9,192 nucleotides of DNA from Thermoprotei archaeon. Lineage in GTDB: Archaea > Thermoproteota > Thermoprotei > QMSL01 > B3-G16. Where the stretch lies: NCBI GenBank assembly GCA_003649665.1, contig QMSL01000046.1, forward strand, positions 1 through 9,192. The letters are read 5' to 3'. Made by a program: the position numbers and the translations under genes. The notes below the pieces were generated by a model. That model was not told the origin of the DNA. It saw only the letters and a list, made by a program, of their open reading frames with translations, and did not search any database. Positions 4,432 through 9,192 of the stretch are shown here, one piece after another. The first letter of the stretch is position 1; every line of letters begins with the position of its first letter.

Positions 4432-6261
4432 ATGGGAGGAGTGCCTAGAGGAAGACCTGTAGGAAGTGAAAAAGTAGAGTTGCTCCCCTGGAGAGAGAGT
4501 GTTAAGTTATTTAGGAAGTTAGTTCCATATATGAAGAGGAGATGGAGATACTTAGCGTTAAGCGTGATATTGTTATTTGCGAGTACTAGGATGGGCGTGC
4601 AAGTGCCAATGATAATTCGAGAGGTAATAGATGTTGCAATAATGGGAGGAAAGCATGAGGTATTAATGACCTCAGTAGCATTATTGCTTATATTATTCTT
4701 AGCTACTGGACTTGTTGATGGATTACAGAGGTATTTTAGCGTGAAATTTTCTCAGTCGATAATATATGATATTAAGGTTAACGCGTTTAGGGCGTTACAG
4801 GCACAGTCTCTCCTCTTCTTTAGTAGAATGAGGACAGGACAAATAGTTGCAAGGATTTCTAGCGATACTGAGGTCATAGCTAGATTCATAACATGGCCGC
4901 TTATAGAATCGTTTAGAGCAGTAGTTCTAGTTATATTATCTGCTGTAGCTATGATAATGATGAATTTGAGGCTTGCATTAATTGTCATGATGCTGACACC
5001 ACTCATAGTATTAATCTACTGGAGATATGGCTCGATAATAAGACCGCTTTATCTCAAAATGCGACATCAATATGGAGCGATCTCGTCAGTAATAAACGAT
5101 AATATCACAGGAATAAAGACTGTAAAGGCGCTTGGCATAGAAGAATTACAGATAAGGAGGTATGAGGAAGAAGAGGAGAAGTACTTAAGGTTAGCTTTAC
5201 TTACCGCTAAGTTAAGCTCGATATATAATCCATTAACCTCATTAATAATGGGCCTTTGTACAACGATAATATTGCTATACGGAGGTCATCAGATAATAGC
5301 GGGCGAGATGACAATTGGAGAGCTAATGGCATTTAGCACGTATGTAGGCATGCTAATGTGGCCTCTGAGAGTACTCGGCATGGCCATAACGTCCTTCCAG
5401 AGAGCAATGAGTTCCTGGCAGAGAGTACTTGATGTAATAGAGTCCGTTCCGGAAGTAAAAGAAAAGCCAAATGCCATTCAACTTCCTGAAATAAAGGGGC
5501 ATATAAGGTTTGAACACGTTACCTTTGGATTCAATAAGGAAAAGCCAATATTAAAGGATATAAACCTCGAGATAAAGCCAGGGGAAATAGTCGCTATAGT
5601 TGGACCATCAGGTTCAGGGAAGAGCACATTAATTAGGCTCATACCACGTTTCTATGACGTAACTAGCGGGAGAATAACTATAGATGGATACGACATAAGG
5701 GATGTAAAGATACGCTCCCTTAGAGAGCAGATAGGCATTTTAAGTCAGGAACCATACATTTTCGCTGGTACGATTAAGGATAATATAGCTTTTGGAAATC
5801 CAAATGCTACAATGGAGGACATAGTTAAGGCAGCTAAGATTGTTAGATTACATGATTTCATAATGTCCTTACCGAATGGTTATAATACATTGATAGGTGA
5901 AAGAGGGATATCGTTATCAGGAGGTCAGAGACAAAGACTAGCGCTTGCGAGAGTACTAATAAAGAAGCCGCGTATATTGATACTCGATGATCCTACCTCA
6001 AACCTAGATGCGGAGACTGAACGTGAGATAATAGAGGATATAAAGAAAGTATTAAAGGGCAGAACCGTTATAATAGTATCGCAAAGGCCAGCTCTCATTA
6101 GATTAGCGAACAGGATTATTGTTTTGGACAAGGGCCGTATAGTTGAAGAGGGCACTCACGAGGAGCTAATGAAGAGGAAGGGAATATACTATAGGTTGTA
6201 CATGAAGGCTATCGAGGAAGGATTAGCTAGAGGGGTGGTAATACGTGAGTCTAGGGTTTAG
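4432..6261 (+). CDS. Heterodimeric ABC exporter subunit 1 (degenerate ATP-site half)
   Basis: A 609-residue half-transporter with an N-terminal type-1 exporter membrane domain (six segments roughly at 40-60, 78-98, 160-180, 181-200, 266-290 and 298-322) and a C-terminal ATPase domain (about 355-590). ATPase motifs: Walker A GPSGSGKST (391-399), Q-loop Gln439, signature LSGGQ (495-499), Walker B ILILDD (515-520), D-loop SNLD (523-526). The catalytic Glu after Walker B is Asp520 and the switch His is Gln551. These are the marks of the degenerate site in exporters such as TM287/288, so this subunit should bind ATP but hydrolyse poorly at its own site while giving an intact signature to its partner. 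A very acidic run (EEEEEEK-like, 245-250) sits in a cytoplasmic loop. It overlaps the second subunit gene by 17 nt. It probably exports lipids, drugs or peptides; the substrate cannot be told. Confidence 0.93.
   Translation: MGGVPRGRPVGSEKVELLPWRESVKLFRKLVPYMKRRWRYLALSVILLFASTRMGVQVPMIIREVIDVAIMGGKHEVLMTSVALLLILFLATGLVDGLQRYFSVKFSQSIIYDIKVNAFRALQAQSLLFFSRMRTGQIVARISSDTEVIARFITWPLIESFRAVVLVILSAVAMIMMNLRLALIVMMLTPLIVLIYWRYGSIIRPLYLKMRHQYGAISSVINDNITGIKTVKALGIEELQIRRYEEEEEKYLRLALLTAKLSSIYNPLTSLIMGLCTTIILLYGGHQIIAGEMTIGELMAFSTYVGMLMWPLRVLGMAITSFQRAMSSWQRVLDVIESVPEVKEKPNAIQLPEIKGHIRFEHVTFGFNKEKPILKDINLEIKPGEIVAIVGPSGSGKSTLIRLIPRFYDVTSGRITIDGYDIRDVKIRSLREQIGILSQEPYIFAGTIKDNIAFGNPNATMEDIVKAAKIVRLHDFIMSLPNGYNTLIGERGISLSGGQRQRLALARVLIKKPRILILDDPTSNLDAETEREIIEDIKKVLKGRTVIIVSQRPALIRLANRIIVLDKGRIVEEGTHEELMKRKGIYYRLYMKAIEEGLARGVVIRESRV
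6232..6238 (+). promoter_or_regulatory. Ribosome binding site inside subunit 1, for subunit 2
   Basis: GGGGTGG lies 6 nt before the GTG at 6245 and within the last codons of subunit 1. It fixes the start of subunit 2 and suggests translational coupling of the two halves. Confidence 0.6.
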
Positions 6262-7999
6262 GGAGACATTTAGTAAGTTGTGGAAAATGCTTCCAGATAA
6301 GCATGAGATGATAGTTGCTATGATACTCCTGTGTATAAACTCAGTGATAGGCATTATAACTCCATACTTGTTAAAGATAGCGATAGATGTACATATAGCG
6401 TCAAGAAATTGGAACGGCCTACTGACTATAAGCCTCATATACGCGTTACTAATCGTAGTGCAATGGATTTCAAGCTCCATTAGCTCATACTTAATATCTA
6501 AGGTGGGACAGGAGTTCGGATGTTTCCTTAGGAAGAGGGCATTTCAACATATAGCGAGGATGAGATACCATTACTTTGAGGAGTTCAGAACTGGAGATTT
6601 AATTTCGAGGGTAATAAATGATACAGCAACTGTACGCGATGTATTCTTGGAACAATTAACAGCACTCGTGGGTAGTATCCTTAGTATATCTGGTTCGCTC
6701 GTACTCATGCTTAAGCTAAGTATAAGGCTGACGTTAGCATTTATGACTACAGTACCATTAATGATAATAGTAACTTATAAGCTAGTACCCAGGTTCATGA
6801 GAGCGTTTAAGAACGTAAGAGAGAAAATCTCCGATGTTACAGTAAGAGTTCAAGAGGCGGTTGCAGGAGCTCAGGAAATACAAGCCTTCGGTAGAGAGAA
6901 GGACATGATCCATGAATTTCAAAGAGTTACTAGAGATGAGTTGAAGGCCAAGATCACAGTAGCAAGAATGTTCATGCTATACATGTCGCTCATGCAGTTC
7001 ATAGGAGGATTAAGCATTAGTATACTCTTAGCTTATGGTGGTTACCTAGTCATAGGCGGATGGCTTACAATAGGAACGCTTGCTGCGTTCATGTCATATG
7101 GTACTTCGTTCATAACTCCATTGAGAACAATAATAAGATTCTATAATAGCTTTCAGGAGGCCATAGTAGCACTTGATAGAGTCTATGAGGTATTACATGT
7201 ACCAATTGAGGAAGATCGCCCCGACTCAGTAGAGGTTGATAAATTAAGAGGTGAGATAATATTTGAGCATGTCACTTTCAGGTATCCAAACGGCATAGTA
7301 GCCCTTAAGGACATAAACCTTCACGTAAAGCCAGGAGAGAAGATAGCTATAGTTGGACCATCAGGAGCAGGAAAGAGCACTCTGGTAAGCCTTATTTGTA
7401 AATTCTATGAGCCTACTGAGGGTAGGATATTAGTTGACGGTATTGATATTAGGAAGATAAAGTTACGCTCATTAAGAAAGAATGTAGGATTAGTACTTCA
7501 GGAGACATATCTCTTCTCAGGAACTGTAAGGGATAATATAAAAATGGCAAATCCTAATGCCACTGACGAAGATGTAGAGAGAGTGTGTAAGGAATTGGGT
7601 ATTCATGACTATATAATGGCTTTGCCTAACGGATATGATACTGAAGTTGGAGAGGGAGGAATAAGATTATCAGCAGGGCAAAGGCAACTTATAGCCATAG
7701 CTAGGGCAATGTTAAAGGATCCCCCTATCATAATACTGGATGAGGCGCTTTCAAATGTTGATCCAGGGATGGAGAACTTCATAGTAAGGACAATAAAGAG
7801 ATTACTAAAGGGAAGAACAGCAATAATAATAGCACATAGGTTCACCTCAGCAATGCTTGCAGATCGCATAATAGTCCTAGATAATGGACGTATAGTCGAA
7901 GAGGGTACTCATGAGGAGCTAATGAGGAGGAAAGGTATGTACTATAGGTTATACATGATGCAAGCCGGGGAAGTAAAGGCAGTCGCTACCGAGAAATAA
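6245..7999 (+). CDS. Heterodimeric ABC exporter subunit 2 (catalytic-site half)
   Basis: A 584-residue half-transporter beginning at GTG, paralogous to the preceding subunit. Six membrane segments lie roughly at 22-45, 58-80, 137-157, 160-180, 248-272 and 277-300, followed by an ATPase domain (about 337-572). Motifs: Walker A GPSGAGKST (371-379), Q-loop Gln419, signature LSAGQ (475-479), Walker B IIILDE (495-500) with the catalytic Glu500, D-loop SNVD (503-506) and switch His531. Walker B and the His-loop are fully canonical while the signature is altered (second Gly to Ala), the exact complement of subunit 1. In the heterodimer the competent site would use this Walker A/B/His with LSGGQ of subunit 1, and the degenerate site would use LSAGQ from here. 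The 17-nt overlap and internal ribosome binding site imply coupled, equal synthesis. No obvious terminator follows. Confidence 0.93.
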   Translation: MSLGFRETFSKLWKMLPDKHEMIVAMILLCINSVIGIITPYLLKIAIDVHIASRNWNGLLTISLIYALLIVVQWISSSISSYLISKVGQEFGCFLRKRAFQHIARMRYHYFEEFRTGDLISRVINDTATVRDVFLEQLTALVGSILSISGSLVLMLKLSIRLTLAFMTTVPLMIIVTYKLVPRFMRAFKNVREKISDVTVRVQEAVAGAQEIQAFGREKDMIHEFQRVTRDELKAKITVARMFMLYMSLMQFIGGLSISILLAYGGYLVIGGWLTIGTLAAFMSYGTSFITPLRTIIRFYNSFQEAIVALDRVYEVLHVPIEEDRPDSVEVDKLRGEIIFEHVTFRYPNGIVALKDINLHVKPGEKIAIVGPSGAGKSTLVSLICKFYEPTEGRILVDGIDIRKIKLRSLRKNVGLVLQETYLFSGTVRDNIKMANPNATDEDVERVCKELGIHDYIMALPNGYDTEVGEGGIRLSAGQRQLIAIARAMLKDPPIIILDEALSNVDPGMENFIVRTIKRLLKGRTAIIIAHRFTSAMLADRIIVLDNGRIVEEGTHEELMRRKGMYYRLYMMQAGEVKAVATEK

Positions 8000-8010
8000 T
8001 AACATAAACT

Positions 8011-8017
8011 GTATAAG
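8011..8017 (+). promoter_or_regulatory. TATA box of the third box C/D RNA
   Basis: The sequence GTATAAG, centred near 8014, would start transcription at about 8038-8040, just before the C box at 8043. It lies shortly after the stop codon of ABC subunit 2. Confidence 0.45.
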
Positions 8018-8038
8018 GGAGAACTCACTATGAAATGC

Positions 8039-8098
8039 TTGGATGATGAGGGGTACCAAAGCGGAAGAAATGAAGAAATACACCTTTATCTGACCTAA
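8039..8098 (+). ncRNA. Box C/D guide RNA 3 (predicted, weak internal boxes)
   Basis: C box ATGATGA (8043-8049) and D box CTGA (8090-8093) are perfect and 40 nt apart. Between them are a 12-nt guide GGGGTACCAAAG, a D'-like CGGA (8062-8065, one mismatch), a 4-nt spacer, a C'-like ATGAAGA (8070-8076, one mismatch) and a 13-nt guide AATACACCTTTAT. GG before the C box pairs with CC after the D box, and TT with AA beyond a bulge. The spacing is that of a two-guide archaeal C/D RNA. The internal k-loop may be weak, so perhaps only the D guide works. Predicted targets: CUUUGGUACCCC, methylated at the fifth base (G), and AUAAAGGUGUAUU, methylated at the fifth base (A). The RNA's 3' end overlaps the stop codon of the convergent GTPase gene. 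Confidence 0.6.
8056..8083 (-). terminator. Possible pyrimidine-rich terminator after the GTPase gene
   Basis: Downstream of the GTPase stop codon the minus strand is T- and C-rich, with short T runs (TATTTCTTCATTTCTTCC). Archaeal RNA polymerase stops at T-rich stretches, so this may end the GTPase transcript. It is the complement of the purine-rich part of guide RNA 3, so the composition may simply reflect that gene. Confidence 0.25.
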
Positions 8099-8880
8099 AG
8101 GAGACCATAGTCCTCGGGTTTAGAGTAAAAGACCAATTTCCCTTGTTGCCAATCCCTAATTATTATTCTCGCTGCTTCCTCTACGTTTAACTGACCTCCC
8201 TTTAAGAAAAGACCTCGCCTCTTAGCAAGGGCCTCAAGTAATTTATAAGGATCTCTCTCATCTATTCCATAAGTCCTTTTAAATACCAAGGGATCCCTCT
8301 GTATAGCGAACTTTATGAAGTGCAATGCTGCAGGTATTGGATCGTCTAGTGCCTCAGGTCTTAAAGCTCCACGAAGTACTAACTCACGTTCATCAGCTGA
8401 TGGCGGTATTACACCAGGCGTATCTATGATTCTTATCTTCGTGGATACCTTAACATGGAGGGAATCCTTCGTAAAGCCAGGTATTGGTGATGTACCGCTT
8501 GAGTGCCTCCCTTTTAATACATTTATTATCATGGACTTACCTACATTAGGATAACCAACTACCGCTACCTTTACTGGAAATTTAGGAGCGTACATCTTAA
8601 TGGCTCTCCATAAGTACCTCGTTCCCAGTCTATCTCGTGCGCTGATGAATATAGTAGGGAACTCCCTGCTAAAGATGCGCTTCCATTTCTCCAATACCTC
8701 TTTAGGGACTAAGTCAGCCTTATTTATGACTAAGATCAAACGCTTGCCTTTTTCCATAACCAAACGCTCTAATTTCTTATTCCTAGTAAGATAGGGATCT
8801 CTAGCGTCAAGAACTTCGAGTACTATATCGGCTTCCTCTATTACCCTTCTTATCGTAGCCCAATGTTTTGATATGCTCAT
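8095..8880 (-). CDS. Circularly permuted ribosome-assembly-type GTPase (YlqF/RbgA-like)
   Basis: A 261-residue cytoplasmic GTPase whose G motifs run in permuted order: G4 NKADLV (53-58), G5-like SAR (80-82), then G1 GYPNVGKS (109-116), G2 with Thr137 in PGFTKD, and G3 DTPG (153-156). The DARDP signature of the family lies at 25-29. This order defines the YlqF/YawG group, whose bacterial and eukaryotic members help assemble the large ribosomal subunit; the archaeal members are inferred to do the same. The C-terminal portion (about 170-261) is a helical domain as in RbgA. The ATG at 8880 has no ribosome binding site; a TATA-like GATTTAACAT about 30 nt upstream suggests a near-leaderless mRNA. 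It is convergent with the ABC operon and with guide RNA 3. After the stop the minus strand runs into a pyrimidine-rich stretch that could aid termination. Confidence 0.92.
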   Translation of the reverse strand: MSISKHWATIRRVIEEADIVLEVLDARDPYLTRNKKLERLVMEKGKRLILVINKADLVPKEVLEKWKRIFSREFPTIFISARDRLGTRYLWRAIKMYAPKFPVKVAVVGYPNVGKSMIINVLKGRHSSGTSPIPGFTKDSLHVKVSTKIRIIDTPGVIPPSADERELVLRGALRPEALDDPIPAALHFIKFAIQRDPLVFKRTYGIDERDPYKLLEALAKRRGLFLKGGQLNVEEAARIIIRDWQQGKLVFYSKPEDYGLL

Positions 8881-8904
8881 TGCAAGAAGAATAAGGAGGG
8901 AAAA

Positions 8905-8914
8905 ATGTTAAATC
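8905..8914 (-). promoter_or_regulatory. Possible TATA box of the GTPase gene
   Basis: The minus strand reads GATTTAACAT. A start about 26 nt downstream would lie near 8884, only a few nt before the ATG at 8880. This agrees with the absence of a ribosome binding site there. Confidence 0.35.
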
Positions 8915-8935
8915 TATCCTTAACTTAACATATCC

Positions 8936-9192
8936 TCACTTGCTTACCCTATCGAGCAAATCGTCTTCCCAACCCCACTGTCTTTTGAAGTGAACGCTAT
9001 AAGATGAGATTAACGAGTACGTCCAGTAGGCAGTGAATATCGCTAGTAATATTATTAGGGCTAGACTTGATGTATTGCTTAGTATTACTTTCATACCCCA
9101 AATTAATCCTCCTCTTTGAACTACACCGCCTGGTAACATCTTCGCTCCTTGATAAACTCGTACTGAGACTACTATGGCTAGTATCCATAGTA
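8936..9192 (-). CDS. C-terminal part of an unrecognised membrane protein (runs off the right edge)
   Basis: The frame is open from the window edge (first full codon ends at 9190) to the TGA at 8936-8938, giving 84 residues. It starts with a hydrophobic stretch (LWILAIVVSV), then a short polar loop rich in Gly, Gln and basic residues (RVYQGAKMLPGGVVQRGG), then a long hydrophobic segment (about residues 47-70, LALIILLAIFTAYWTYSLIS) and a tail with Trp and acidic residues (WGWEDDLLDRVSK). An in-frame ATG at 9139 could be taken as a start giving 67 residues, but the hydrophobic frame continues upstream without a stop and no ribosome binding site or TATA box is evident near it, so I treat it as internal. 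No family recognised. It lies 55 nt upstream of the GTPase on the same strand. Confidence 0.6.
   Translation of the reverse strand, partial: LWILAIVVSVRVYQGAKMLPGGVVQRGGLIWGMKVILSNTSSLALIILLAIFTAYWTYSLISSYSVHFKRQWGWEDDLLDRVSK

Noticed and set aside
8000..8042. A terminator hairpin after the ABC operon
   Set aside because: I see neither a stable stem nor a T-tract on the plus strand here; the stretch is better explained as the promoter of guide RNA 3.
8936..9139. A complete 67-residue membrane protein starting at the ATG at 9139
   Set aside because: The same hydrophobic frame continues upstream to the window edge with no stop, and there is no ribosome binding site or promoter at that ATG.

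Overview
The window looks like a chromosomal segment of a hyperthermophilic archaeon, probably of the Thermoproteota. The support is AT-rich DNA with heavy use of ATA, AGA and AGG codons, archaeal TATA boxes about 26 nt before inferred start sites, GGTG/GAGGT-type ribosome binding sites mixed with apparently leaderless genes, a circularly permuted GTPase of the archaeal/eukaryotic ribosome-assembly type, a Ser/Thr-sequon-rich secreted protein, and box C/D guide RNAs. I see no mobile element, CRISPR array, tRNA or rRNA. The lineage is inferred from style, not from a marker gene.

Left part (1-3907, all minus strand). Reading leftwards there is a secreted helical, heavily sequon-bearing protein (2672-3907), a DUF72 TIM-barrel protein (1887-2606), a flavin reductase-like FMN protein (1278-1850), a Gfo/Idh/MocA NAD(P)-dependent oxidoreductase (158-1237) and the first 36 codons of an unrecognised gene (1-108). 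The DUF72, flavoprotein and oxidoreductase genes are closely spaced and may be cotranscribed. The secreted protein, the DUF72 gene and the leftmost gene each have a plausible TATA box of their own.

Middle (3908-4431, 524 nt without a protein gene). This gap is not empty. It holds two convergent box C/D small RNAs, one per strand, each with C, D', C' and D boxes in the right order, guides of 12-13 nt and a TATA box at the expected distance. To their right is a cluster of ATATGTAT/ATACATAT repeats overlapping the promoter of the ABC transporter operon, which looks like an operator.

Right part (4432-9192). Two overlapping genes encode a heterodimeric ABC exporter. Subunit 1 has the degenerate ATP-site residues (Asp for the catalytic Glu, Gln for the switch His), and subunit 2 supplies the matching altered signature LSAGQ. 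Behind it, a third box C/D RNA with weaker internal boxes fills the gap before the 3' end of a convergent circularly permuted GTPase gene (8095-8880). The window closes with the C-terminal part of an unrecognised membrane protein (8936-9192, minus).

The most notable content is the three guide RNAs, which would direct 2'-O-methylation of rRNA or tRNA by archaeal fibrillarin, L7Ae and Nop5. They are inferred from motif geometry only. I derived the predicted target sequences but could not match them to any rRNA or tRNA from memory.
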